A stretch of DNA of 37,091 bases from Saccoglossus kowalevskii (Eukaryota; Hemichordata; Enteropneusta; Harrimaniidae), in NCBI RefSeq assembly GCF_000003605.2, contig NW_003120919.1:320376-357466 (forward strand), read 5' to 3'. A program made the position numbers and the translations under genes. This document shows positions 11,501 through 19,745 of this stretch, piece after piece. The notes under the pieces were generated by a model. The model searched no databases. It saw only the letters and a program-made list of their open reading frames with translations, and was not told the origin of the DNA. Position 1 is the stretch's first letter. Every line of letters begins with the position of its first letter.

Positions 11501-14500
11501 TTATATGAAATTTAATGAATATCTTTAATAATATAAATGCACAATAATCGAAGTAGGCCAAGATTCCAAGCTGGTTAATATAATATCCAAGTTTGAAAGA
11601 AATTAGATAAAAACTGTTTGAGTTATTGTAACTACATGTACAAGTGAAAGTTTTACAACGGAGTCAACAACGACGACGACGACGACGACAACTACGAGGA
11701 CAGACATTTTCCCCTCATACATGACTTGTCAATGAATGAAACTTTAACTGTGACTATAGAGTGCATACTTACCATAATTGAAATATGACAACATGAGACC
11801 ACATATAACAAAGTATGCATGGTGAAGAGTAGCAGATTTACCATGGAGGAAACTTCTTTGAAAGAAGGCTAATGGAAAACCTGCAAAAAAAAATAAGTTT
11901 AAGAAGCCCATTTTGTTTTAAAATATTTTTGTGTTCAACTTCGGACAAAAAAATGTTTCAAATAATAATAGGGAAGACACGTAGATGAAAAATCATCAAA
12001 AAGTAACAATGTTATGAGAGGGGGAGTACCCTGAAACAGGCAAGTGAATTATCCTAACATTATGTACAAATGTATTTGAATGTGCGATAGAGGAAGTCAA
12101 CAGACGTTTTCAAGAAATTATAATTATATATATATATTATAATTATTTTTTTAATCTTTTTTTCTGCATTGGTTTCTATGGTAAACATACTTATCAATTA
12201 TTTAAGATTCATTCATATTTTACATCCAATACAAGTATTTCATAAAGAAGATTTCTTTCTAAAAGCAAGATGTAATGTAATGTAATGAAAAACAAGGCAA
12301 GTAGGTTGAATGTGATTCGTCAAGATTTCAGTGTTTTGTTGTATGTATATGTCAATCGAACTTTGCTTCCAGTGAGATTTTACAACGGTGTGAGCAGGTT
12401 CGGTGACATGTACCATGGTTACAGCAGCTATGATTTTGCTTTTAATGTGGTGTTACTTGTGAATAAGTTTATATTTTTATAATATACAAATAAGTAAGTA
12501 AAACAATAATATTCTACTTTATATTGTATAATTGTATTAACCACGGCATAGCCACAAGTTTCCATTGTAGCTGTGTATCGCTGGTCGTATCATTGCCAGG
12601 TATCGTTAACTTTAGTGCAGATTGATGCGTAACTGGACTAGGCACAAACACAACATTATTAGTTGTCAATCAATCAAAACAAAAAACTATCATTTGCTGC
12701 CAAATTTTAGATTCGACATTGACTTTTTCACTTGTTTACCTGACAAAAACTTAAATGTCAATTGCTACGAAAAAAACTCAAACTGGTGCTATAATTTGTG
12801 ATGAATTCTGAGAAGTTTATTCCCCATTCAAAGAAAAGCAGGATTGCTGTAATTGTATAGCCTAGCTTATTCCAATGCAGCTAAGGTCAGTCCCTCACCA
12901 ATACCGACTGCACAGATGTAAGGGACCCATTGTTCAGTACTTTGTGGCAATAAAAAATCATAAGCCACTACAGACAAAATATAATGGCGACTATGTTTAA
13001 CAAATTTGTATTTTATAATTGAATCTCTGATGTGTTGGGTGTTTGAAAATCTCAATTTTGCACTTTACCAATAATATGCAACATATATATCTATTTCGAA
13101 TAGATTGATATAGTATATTTTCAGACTTCAGAGAAACAGGTTTTCAAACACGCGACCAAAAGGTTTTCAAGAAAAGGTTGAAAAAAGCATTTTTGATATT
13201 ATATATATATTTGTTAAAAATAGAGAATTGATGAAGATATCATCATGAAATGATCAAATCTCTGAGAGATCCACCCAAAGAACATATATTCCAAGTATAA
13301 AAGCAAAAGAGTTGACTGTTTTCAAGAAAAAGTCATTCAAAAAGAACACCGACAACAAAGCAAAAAAACAGTGTGATACACAACATTATTCCAATGTAGT
13401 AATAACACAATATTTACAAGTAGAATCAATATACACATTTTACTTTTAATATAAATAAACCATATGATCATTTATACATGTATCACTAAATATAGGTATG
13501 TAGTACTAGCATAAGATAAAATCCCATGGCTGGTGTTCTAATGTTATCTACGCTAATAATATAAACAAGTACATCCATGCCAAGTGACAGTTTGCCGAGC
13601 ACTGCCGCTGCATTAGACATATGGGGTACCGCTGCAGCTGAGGTACTTTCAGAGGAAGAAATAATACATAAACTAAAACATGTACATGGCTAATAGCAGC
13701 AGAACATTCAATAACCACCTAAGAAAGCAGTTACAAATTTTTCCATGATCCAAGGTTGAAATATTCTACTATATTTTATAAATTGCCTAGTTTCATGTCA
13801 TGCAATCTTAGAACGATTTTCGTTAGTTGGAAGATGCCAGACAGTAACAAATATGCTGAACACCTTGACGAAATGAGCATGCTACATTCAACATTGTATG
13901 TTAAAACAGGTGAGGGACATATAGTGTGACATCAATTTTGAAATAGATCAATAGTGGTTGTACAATAGTAAATGATTACAACGCTTCCAGCAAAAATTAG
14001 ATGAACCATGGCTTGTATTGTATTTCTGTGATGACAAATACAACATGTTATAGACGTCACAATTTAATGTTTAGTCGGAATTGTATGTACAATAAATGCA
14101 ACCAACTTGCTACAAAATAATCTTAGTACCGGATTCTGTCGTAAATTCGCCCTGGGCCGTTAAATGGCAGTCCCCCCCCCCCCCCAAGAAGAAAATAGCT
14201 AGCGGCTTCAACCTTTATGCACTTTGAATCACAAGACCTGGTTAGATTGTTAGGTCAAAGGTCAATCACAGTATGTGTGCAAGTATTTTCACAATATAAC
14301 ACAAAGGGCAAAAAAATGTTTTCAAAACTGTACAATCTTTACTCATGTGACCCTCAAAAACCTGGTTAGATTTTAAGGTCAATGTTATAAAAGTGATATA
14401 AAGGAAGAACAATAGTTTAGTCTTCGAACAATAGTTTAACGTCTTCATTAAACCGCATAAAAAGAAAGATGACCGCCAGTTTTCAGTATGCAAATAACAC

Positions 14501-17136
14501 TCAAGCGTGAAACATCACTCATTTCGGCAATCTTAACGCCTGTGGTGCTTTATTTTCATGTCGTACACAAACATGAATATATCCGCGATGCAATTTTGAT
14601 GTTAATAGAAGGTACTCCAAACCAAAAATTCACCATTTCCCATATGTGGTGATGCTTTATTAGAAGACACATCCTGTCTGTCGCATTTTACCATTTTAAT
14701 AAAAGTCCTGGCTTCTAATACAAATTTTACAGTACAGTTTGCTGTTGAAATTGTATCATTAATTAAGGTCTGCCCATACTGTTTACAATAATAATAATCT
14801 TTATTACATGTATATGCATAAGAAATTTTTTTTTGATATGTAAATAATAAAGTATTTTGTCTTTTTTTTTATATTTGACCTATTTCACATGAACCTATTT
14901 TAAGGTATTATGACCTATAAGGTATTATGAACCTATTTTTAAGGTCACATGACCTATTTTAAGGTATTATGGTTACATCTATTCTATTTTCAGTAAAAAT
15001 CATGATAAACACTGTACAGCAATTCTACTGGATATTTTGTTACATATTTTACTTAAAATGATTTACAGATGACGCTATTCTCTACCATTATGCAGTATTT
15101 CATTGTAATATGTTATCAAACCTGGTTCATGTCAGGGGCGGATCCAGCAAAATGTATTGGGGGGTCCAAGCTTCGCTTAAAATTTACGGAGCGTAAATCG
15201 CAGAGAAGCTATGCGTAATCCAGATGATATGAATGATCGTACGGGGGGCATTGTCCCCGCCCCCCTCTGGATCCGCCACTGGTACATGTACATGTGAACT
15301 CAGTTATTGTAATGTGCCAAGAGAGCAAATAAAACACAAAGCCACCTAGTCTGTTTAAGTAATGTTTAGTTTGTTATTGTCTTTGTTTTTATGTTTTCTA
15401 TGTGCCATTTATGTCTACAATGAATCATGGAGCTAAAAAAAGAAGGAGACTGAACTGGTTTTAATCCTACTTGAGTCTTTTGTTTTCAGCTGATTATTCT
15501 TTTGTGTTTACGCGCCTTTCATGTCGATGACTTCTGCCGTCACACTGATTATTCAGCCGTCACCGCCTTCCTGAGGTGTAACGATCATTTTTGTTCTGCG
15601 CAGTTGACGTCAAAGGTCGGTGAACATGCGCGTAGCAGTAATTACAGAAGAGTGTCATCAGTTCTACAGGTCTGCGTTTGAGTCATGGAAATCGGACGGG
15701 TTTTCAGCAAGTTATTACAATGTATGTGGTTCTCGTAATGTCGAAAACATTGCTCACAAGAAATTGATTTTAAAATAAAATACTTGGCCGCAGATGATAA
15801 AATTACCACCGATATATAGTGTTTTCTATGTACTTTCCAACAAGCTTGAAATGAAGTTCGAGCTCCCATGGCCAAATTCACAATCACGTTTTTCATTTCT
15901 GTTCATCTGTCCTACTTCCTGTGTGGGCCCTCATAGACAGCACATGCTTTGGATAAACGACGCGTTAAATTTGAGCTCCGGTAAATTCTATTTTTCGTAA
16001 AATCTTTTCCCGCGGACGCCGAAATTTAGTTAAATAGTAAGCTGACCTCTTCTACGTCATGCTAGGGTAGGTGCCAATAGCGACATATCACGGCCAAACC
16101 GGCAATCGCCGATTGAATTTGACATGCGTTGCGTTGATTTGTGTTGATAGCTCATATTAAGGGATAGGGGATAGTTATATTGTGGCGGGTTGGAAGTTAA
16201 TGATACTTTGTTCCCTCACTACATTGATTTCATCACAATTACTTGTGTATTACACATCACCAATTTAGAAGTTACTGTGTAATTCTGGCCATGTTTTTTT
16301 CCTACTTGAGTCGTTATAAATTTTTGTTCGTCCCTCACCCTGCTTTGTAATAACGACCGAACTCATCCGAGAACGTCCGATCATGACTAATTAAATATTC
16401 ACGTCCAGTAATCCCCCAATAAACCCGTCAAGTGTTATCTGTTGACCAAATAGTCGGCAGAAGTCATGGTAACAATAGCATCAAAGGGAGTTCACTTCAC
16501 TCTCCTTCTTTTTTTAGCTCCATGAATGAATAATACACGTCACAACACTATCCCCTGAAAAAATGATCGGCCCCCACGCAGTATTGATCCCAGAGGCAAT
16601 GACAGTATGATCAACAAAAGGTACTTTTTTGCTAGCCCTGTGTTCTAGGTTGTTAGTGCCAATGGGCTTTATAATATTTGGTTGATGTCACTTAAATCTA
16701 ATATCAGTTATTAAAACCGCCACTGAAGTCACGTTACAAGGCAGTCATGGTCCCGGGTCATCGACTGCTCAAGATCAGACAAGTGCATTCAGTTGTTAGT
16801 TCAGTGGGCTTTATAAAAGTATATTCGATCACATAAAGCCAATATTATTATTATTGTTGCCACACATGCCTTTTCGCCATGAACACGCGCTACAAGTGCC
16901 CCCCCCCCCCCCCCCGTTACTACCCGGCGTGTTGTGATCATTTCAACTACATTTCGACGGTAGTACACAGTGTTCGTTCCCATAACGACACGCTCGTGAC
17001 ACTTAAATATCAGTGCATGTATATTGGACTTACCTGCTAGTACTGCAATCAAAAAACGCAGCGCGGGTTCCGGTAGACTCAATAAATCAGATAAATTGGC
17101 GATAGTGTTGTTACAGAACGCAATGAGCTCCGCCAT
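2382..17136 (-). CDS. LPCAT3: LPCAT3/MBOAT5-like lysophospholipid acyltransferase (10 exons, C-terminus not seen)
   Basis: This is a multi-pass ER membrane O-acyltransferase of the MBOAT family. Family members transfer acyl chains from acyl-CoA to lysophospholipids (Lands cycle), and LPCAT3 favours polyunsaturated chains. Coding exons by position: 17034-17136, 11773-11880, 10987-11093, 9954-10085, 8197-8304, 6999-7181, 4946-5032, 4265-4431, 3357-3504, 2382-2537. All junctions are GT-AG and keep one frame for 433 codons. Conserved blocks include PSLLEIAGYTYYFGG (exon 5), the WDACEN block with W298-D299, FNTNTNQW with Asn323, and FFLALWHGLSSGYY with His359. Asn323 and His359 are 36 residues apart, the same spacing as the known LPCAT3 active-site pair. 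Vertebrate LPCAT3 has about 487 residues, so roughly 40-50 C-terminal residues, including any lysine-rich ER retrieval tail, are missing; that exon is probably left of the window. An in-frame ATG at 17214 would add 26 basic residues; I prefer 17136 from its CAAGATGG context and family length. The close MBOAT1/2 paralogues are the alternative, but similarity to LPCAT3 is stronger. Confidence 0.93.
2946..3329. repeat. Diverged copy of the CTGGTGGTGAAAAGG element
   Basis: The right end, ending GGGAACTGGTGGTGAAAAGG then TTAA at 3326-3329, is nearly identical to the right end of the element at 9477-9716. The left part (ACTTTTCATGACCAGTCTCC, then TTCTGCACTTTTTT and TCTACAATATCTCTGG) is a weaker match in the same order. 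This copy has an extra internal segment and a decayed left terminus. Confidence 0.7.
3357..3504 (-). CDS. LPCAT3: LPCAT3-like exon 9, with active-site His
   Basis: Encodes residues 332-381: RYVYKRLKFLGNRKISQ, then FFLALWHGLSSGYY with the MBOAT active-site His359. The acceptor follows a T-run (ttttttcacag, phase 2); the donor is AAG|GTAAGC (phase 0). Confidence 0.96.
4265..4431 (-). CDS. LPCAT3: LPCAT3-like exon 8, with active-site Asn
   Basis: Encodes residues 277-331 plus two bases of codon 332. Contains EGTCILSGLAYNGRD, NALWDACENIKMF with W298-D299, and FNTNTNQWVLR, where Asn323 aligns with the catalytic Asn of LPCAT3. The acceptor follows a T-run; the donor is CG|GTAAGT (phase 2). Confidence 0.96.
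4690..4880. repeat. Dispersed repeat, copy A
   Basis: Shares ordered blocks with 13155-13355: TAGAGAATT, AAGATATCATCA then GAAATG, AGAGRTC, a CCAARG-ACATATA block, CAAGTATMAAAGCA and TTTTCAAGAARAAG. It is an old direct-orientation repeat of about 190 bp, of unknown family. Confidence 0.6.
4946..5032 (-). CDS. LPCAT3: LPCAT3-like exon 7
   Basis: A short exon encoding residues 248-276 (ELEFYKRLLVLAAWSNMTLF, then KYMLIWCFA). It corresponds to the family segment ending FVLYKYVTCWLVTEG. Acceptor cttcttcag, donor GCT|GTGAGT, phase 0. Confidence 0.88.
5215..6055. repeat. Internally repetitive degenerate element
   Basis: Several partial duplications of one unit occur here. GCCATTTTGAATCAGAT-like blocks recur near 5397, 5542, 5629 and 5852; AAAATGACGCGCATCA occurs near 5568 and 5739; ATGGCAGAGATATGG-like blocks near 5485, 5692 and 5947. 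It ends with an AGCACACCGACACACGG then CAGACTGCGTCCGAACAGGG block near 5970-6040. This looks like an old dispersed repeat with nested or tandem copies rather than a gene; the minus-strand open frames across it follow the repeat. Confidence 0.6.
6350..6475. mobile_element. TTAA-flanked MITE, copy 1 (126 bp)
   Basis: Left end TTAAAGGGTTGTAGTCGTCA pairs with right end TGACGACCACCACATTTTAA. The termini share GTCGTCACGC with the other copies at 18734, 32181, 32961 and 35546. TTAA is present at both edges. It lies in intron 6 of the LPCAT3-like gene and has no coding capacity. Confidence 0.78.
6591..6614. repeat. Short hairpin ATGACAC/GTGTCAT
   Basis: GATGACACTAAATTCTGTGT followed by CATC forms an 8-bp stem around an 8-base loop. 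No function can be assigned. Confidence 0.35.
6655..6850. repeat. AAAACCCAGTGAAT-type repeat cluster
   Basis: TTCACTGAGTTTTAATTTT near 6664 is followed by inverted copies AAATTAAAACCCAGTGAATA near 6711, AATTTAAAACCCACTGAATA near 6780, and a partial copy near 6825. The first and second form a palindrome. It looks like a short inverted-repeat element with tandem tails; no coding content. Confidence 0.55.
6999..7181 (-). CDS. LPCAT3: LPCAT3-like exon 6
   Basis: Encodes residues 187-247. Recognisable parts are AAMKKLALGTVLSILNTVIV and WIPESYFLTNDFA, matching ALKRLSLG and ITEDYLLTEDY. Acceptor attttcag, donor GCT|GTAAGT, phase 0. Confidence 0.93.
7973..7989. promoter_or_regulatory. DR5 nuclear-receptor-like site
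   Basis: Two perfect AGGTCA half-sites separated by five bases (TGACC), the arrangement typical of retinoic-acid-receptor elements. The spacer itself makes a palindrome with the first half-site (AGGTCATGACC). It lies in the intron between LPCAT3-like exons 5 and 6. Function is inferred from the motif only. Confidence 0.35.
8197..8304 (-). CDS. LPCAT3: LPCAT3-like exon 5
   Basis: Encodes residues 151-186, containing KKPSLLEIAGYTYYFGGF and ending SGPQ, close to the PSLLEVAGFSYFYGAF block diagnostic of LPCAT3. Acceptor ttgtag, donor CAG|GTAATC, phase 0 at both ends. Confidence 0.95.
9477..9716. mobile_element. 240-bp TTAA-flanked MITE-like element
   Basis: The left end TTAACCTTTTCACAACCAG pairs with the right end CTGGTGGTGAAAAGGTTAA, giving near-perfect 19-bp termini including TTAA on each side. 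It has no coding capacity. A second, more decayed copy is at 2946-3329. TTAA at both ends suggests piggyBac-type target duplication (inference). It lies in intron 4 of the LPCAT3-like gene. Confidence 0.75.
9954..10085 (-). CDS. LPCAT3: LPCAT3-like exon 4
   Basis: Encodes residues 107-150 with YIYTATDTYDITWTMPHCI followed by LTLRLIGLNFDVYDG, close to YYTATGNYDIKWTMPHC and LTLKLIGLAVDYFDG of LPCAT3. Phase 0 at both ends; donor CCT|GTAAGT. Confidence 0.95.
10575..10758. mobile_element. 184-bp inverted-repeat MITE (AAATCTGTATTAGAAGCCGC)
   Basis: Left end TACTGTAAAATCTGTATTAG then AAGCCGC; right end GCGGCTTCTAATACAGATTT then TACGGTA. The ~27-bp termini differ at one position. Internally GCGGCTTCTATTA is repeated in both orientations. 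A related right end lies near 14710-14735. No clear target duplication is visible. It sits in intron 3 of the LPCAT3-like gene. Confidence 0.75.
10987..11093 (-). CDS. LPCAT3: LPCAT3-like exon 3
   Basis: Encodes about residues 71-106, ending IIISFIFNM, a hydrophobic segment. The acceptor is tatacag, entering in phase 1; the donor is ATG|GTACGT in phase 0. Sequence similarity is modest, but position, phase and hydrophobicity fit the family. Confidence 0.88.
11659..11700. repeat. (ACG)n microsatellite
   Basis: A run of ACG triplets (acgacgacgacgacgacg) flanked by CAACAACG and ACTACGAGG. Intronic. Confidence 0.7.
11773..11880 (-). CDS. LPCAT3: LPCAT3-like exon 2
   Basis: Encodes about residues 35-70 (GFPLAFFQRSFLHGKSATLH, then the hydrophobic YFVICGLMLSYFNYG). 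The acceptor follows a T-run (tttttttttgcag), the donor is G|GTAAGT, and both ends are phase 1. It matches the GYPFALF...YFNFG region of LPCAT3, the first membrane segments. Confidence 0.93.
12118..12150. repeat. AT-rich palindrome
   Basis: AATTATAATTATATATAT, continuing into ATATTATAATTATT, is a near-perfect palindrome of simple AT sequence in intron 1 of the LPCAT3-like gene. Confidence 0.5.
13155..13355. repeat. Dispersed repeat, copy B
   Basis: Second copy of the repeat at 4690-4880, with the same block order and about 70-75% identity by eye. It lies in intron 1 of the LPCAT3-like gene. Confidence 0.6.
14252..14264. promoter_or_regulatory. Perfect DR1 nuclear-receptor-like site
   Basis: AGGTCAAAGGTCA is a perfect DR1, the arrangement used by PPAR-RXR and HNF4-type receptors. 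It lies in intron 1 of the LPCAT3-like gene, about 2.9 kb downstream of the start codon. A related half (AAGGTCAATG, after a second ACCTGGTTAGATT) follows near 14371, so the site may sit in an old local duplication. Confidence 0.4.
14585..14735. mobile_element. Decayed copy of the 184-bp MITE family
   Basis: The right end CTGGCTTCTAATACAAATTT then TACAGTAC matches the end of the element at 10575-10758. The left part (GATGCTTTATTAGAAGACAC) retains only weak similarity, so the left boundary is approximate. Confidence 0.5.
14785..14812. repeat. (AAT)n tail with reversed AATAAA, possible retroposon end
   Basis: CAATAATAATAATCTTTATT is, on the minus strand, AATAAAG followed by (ATT)n, the form seen at the 3' ends of some non-LTR retroposons. 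A similar tract occurs near 23400. No coding remnant is attached. Confidence 0.35.
15133..15281. mobile_element. 149-bp hAT-type MITE
   Basis: The left end CAGGGGCGGATCCAG and right end CTGGATCCGCCACTG are inverted repeats with one mismatch over 15 bp. The flanks are GTTCATGT (15125-15132) and GTACATGT (15282-15289), an 8-bp target duplication with one change. CAG...CTG termini and an 8-bp duplication are typical of hAT elements. No open frame; the element is more GC-rich than its surroundings. Confidence 0.82.
15426..16524. mobile_element. 1.1-kb non-autonomous inverted-repeat element with 7-bp target duplication
   Basis: The left end CATGGAGCTAAAAAAAGAAG then GAGA pairs with the right end TCTCC, TTCTTTTTTTAGCTCCATG. 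AATGAAT occurs on both sides (15419-15425 and 16525-16531), consistent with a 7-bp target duplication. Inverted similarity continues inward: TCGATGACTTCTGCCGTCA (left) against GCCGACTATTT...GGCAGAAGTCATGG (right). The interior is GC-richer and CpG-richer, includes a perfect TGACGTCA at 15605-15612, and has no credible transposase frame. It lies in intron 1 of the LPCAT3-like gene. Because CATG is itself palindromic, the boundary may shift by a few bases. Confidence 0.78.
17034..17136 (-). CDS. LPCAT3: LPCAT3-like exon 1 (start codon)
   Basis: Encodes residues 1-34, beginning MAELIAFCNNTIANLS and including PEPALRFLIAVLA, which matches the EQALRLIIS region of vertebrate LPCAT3. The donor is G|GTAAGT (phase 1). 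The start lies in CAAGATGGCGG, a good Kozak context. The frame is open upstream to an ATG at 17214, so an N-terminal extension cannot be excluded. Confidence 0.88.
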
Positions 17137-17140
17137 CTTG
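17130..17140 (-). promoter_or_regulatory. YY1-type CAAGATGGCGG over the start codon
   Basis: On the minus strand CAAGATGGCGG overlaps the chosen ATG at 17136. It matches the consensus that YY1 binds near start sites of TATA-less animal promoters, where ATGGCGG often includes the first codons. No TATA box is evident within 150 bp upstream. Binding is inferred from the motif only. Confidence 0.45.
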
Positions 17141-17417
17141 GATTGGATCCTGCCTCGATCTCGTGGTGACCGCACGTTACGTCTGGGTGCCCTGGTTATT
17201 TTTACAAAGCGCAAAACCGCCCATCATATTTGCATACTCGGTGACAAGGGGTCAACTATAACAATGCCCCACTTTTGAACTGAAATTAGAGCGTGTCCGA
17301 CTCAACTTTGCCCCTTCTGTATAACTTCATTGACATTACTATCTCTGAAATGAACGAAAATGATCAATTCTGAAAACGTATTCAACGTGAAGTTCATCAA
17401 GAAAGATATATTTCCTA

Positions 17418-17424
17418 AATGTAT

Positions 17425-17515
<91 letters not shown>

Positions 17516-17517
17516 TT
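17418..17517. repeat. (ATTT)n microsatellite, about 100 bp
   Basis: Uninterrupted TATT/ATTT tetranucleotides, about 25 copies. It lies about 280 bp upstream of the LPCAT3-like start codon, and AT-rich flexible DNA this close to a promoter may matter. The open frame through it is low-complexity. Confidence 0.95.
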
Positions 17518-18733
17518 GCTTCCCTTTTGTAACAGAGGCTCATTATGTAAATTAGGAGCTGCTATCGTGCCCCATATGTTAGGCTTTGATGAAAAGTACA
17601 ATAGAGTAATAAAATTTGAAAATATGAAAAAATAACTAACACTAACAACACGGGAAAATCAAACAAGACGCTCAAATTTCTAAATTGTGAAACAGCTGTT
17701 TGATTGGATTTTCTCGTATATTAAAACAGTTATAACTATGTTTCGTAACATCATTTATAATGTTTTCATCTTTATTGTTTGAAATATTAATAATGTTGTG
17801 TTTTCTGAACAAACTTTCTCTTTTCGTAGCGTATAACTGACATGACAGCCAGAAGTGTTGCTCATTTTCAATTTTTTTTAATTTCACAAACTGAACATTT
17901 TCTATCAGCGATTGCTACGTTATTGCATCTTCCCATATCAATCTGTAAGCAATGGACAATTATCCTAAGTTTGGTCATTGTAGAAAATATACATACAGAA
18001 AAGAAAAGTAAAATCGCATTTTGTCGAGGCCACTGATCCTCTGCCTGAGCAATAAACTTGAGTGTCCACGAAGCTAATATTTTGTTCTAATAAATTATTG
18101 TTTTGTCCTATGAAATTAATGTCTTGTCTGAATAATGTTGTGTTTTTCATAAGAATTGTATATTTTGACTTACGAGATTGAAGTTTTAACCTCCATAATT
18201 AAAGTGTGGCCTAGGTTTTTTTTTCTCTCAAAAAATGTATATAAAAAACACACTTTGGGATATGCTTTACGTACTGTCATATATATTTTGTTTGGAAAAA
18301 AAAATGTTTGTTTTGTTCTCACATATCACAACACAAGTATGAGTGCACAAGTTTGTGTTTACTCTAGGTACCTAAACTGTGTAAGTACTGCTTCATTATT
18401 ATTTAAGATTGTTCACACGTGCCGAGAAATGGAGGGTTCGAACGCCGAGTAAATATTCAGTGGGTTAAACCTGCTCTCTGTTCATGCGTTGCAAATAGGT
18501 TTAGACCACTAAAAGAAGTCTGCGATTTACACCTATTCACGCACTCCACGGCTACTTTTACCACTAACTTTTACCACTGTAGTATAAACAAATATGACGG
18601 ACCAAATCATCGTATGTTACTTCTTTTCGCACTTTCGCGTGCTAGACGGTTTTAACATCGTTCAAACAGACCATCATTGCGTTCATTATATCATTTTTGT
18701 TGCATGGATTCTGTATTTGAGTTAGAAATACAT

Positions 18734-18905
18734 TTAAAGGGTTACAGTCTCACAGTCTTCGCGCCGCGCATGTGCGACATTTGTGTTGTCAACATTGATT
18801 TTTCCACAATCCAATGCACTTTTCTAATGAAATCAACGTCTACATCTTTGTTTATATGAGACCCATATCTTGCACATGCGTGGCGCGACGACCACCAACC
18901 TTTAA
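18734..18905. mobile_element. TTAA-flanked MITE, copy 2 (172 bp)
   Basis: The left end TTAAAGGGTTACAG then CTTCGCGCCGCGCATGTGC pairs with the right end GCACATGCGTGGCGCGACGA then CCACCAACCTTTAA. TTAA is at both edges. The GTGGTCGTCGCGC terminus is shared with copies 1 and 3. Confidence 0.8.
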
Positions 18906-19055
18906 TTCAAACTGCCGAACGAAATAGCTCCTGCTCATCTACAATAGGGAAGAAATGTGTTATTGGATTTTACAAAGGATTGTAGGATAGAAAATTGAAC
19001 TATAGAGGGCGTTGGAAGGGCCTCATATACTAGTACTATTTTCCATACACCCCAG

Positions 19056-19745
19056 TGCGCTAAAATCAACTGTTAACTGTTAGGTTTTCAAGCAACGCGT
19101 TAGTTTTTTTTAAGTTTATGGTTATATTGTTGGACTTCCCATTAATTTTACTGGGAAGAATGTTTCGAAGATTTTTTGTAGACTTTTTACTGTTTTAGAC
19201 TGCAAGCTGTCTAACTGTAGGAACCGTAGTGAAGGGTAAGTGTACCCGATTTCTACTCATTCATTTTTTCTGATTTATGTTTTATTATTTTCCATATCAC
19301 AGTTGAAAATAAAATCTATCTTGTCTACTGAAATAGTTTGGTTGATTTTAATTCAGTTTTAAAAGGCATTTTAAGTGTGTGGCAGTGTTCCGAATTAAAA
19401 CAATGGAGCACTTCACAATTTAAGAGTTGCTGACACCTTTTTTGACATTGGTGTAATCTGCAGTTAAATAAAAGTCCAGTCTGTATAAGGAACTGTTAAT
19501 GTAGGAATGTATCGCTGGGTTACAACTTGTTACTGGGATTCAGTTAGAGACATGATGTTAGGACATCAGAAGGGGGCGTGGCTGTTACCACACTTAAAAT
19601 ATATTATAAACCTGATTTAAATCCACCAAAATTGTTAGTAGACAAGATAGATGCATGTTTTTTTAATTTATGGCAAATTAAAAAAAAAAAACTAACGCGT
19701 TGCTTGAAAACAGGAGAGATGAAAAGCTGATTTTAACATAGCGCT
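19056..19745. mobile_element. 690-bp inverted-repeat element
   Basis: The left arm (19056-19113) contains GTTTTCAAGCAACGCGTTAG then T8; the right arm (19678-19745) contains A-run, ACTAACGCGTTGCTTGAAAA, C. Outward of this both arms carry TGATTTTA/TAAAATCA and GCGCT. No target duplication or coding capacity was identified, and the exact ends are uncertain. Confidence 0.6.

Larger units (their letters stand above)
11881..17033 (-). other. LPCAT3: Intron 1 of the LPCAT3-like gene
   Basis: The longest intron, 5.15 kb, between the first coding exon and exon 2. It carries an AT palindrome near 12118-12150, a dispersed repeat copy (13155-13355), poly(C) tracts near 14171 and 16901, a decayed MITE (14585-14735), a hAT-type MITE (15133-15281) and a 1.1-kb inverted-repeat element (15426-16524). 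No coding exon was seen inside it on either strand. Confidence 0.75.

Noticed and set aside
14171-14185. Poly(C) tracts here and near 16901 and 19769
   Set aside because: Homopolymer runs whose length is unreliable; no structure or gene context gives them meaning.
17360-17635. Plus-strand 91-codon frame with a YLFI repeat
   Set aside because: Caused by the (ATTT)n microsatellite.
18425-18445. GGTTCGAAC resembling a tRNA T-loop / B box
   Set aside because: The flanking bases do not form a T stem, and no A box, anticodon arm or acceptor stem is present.
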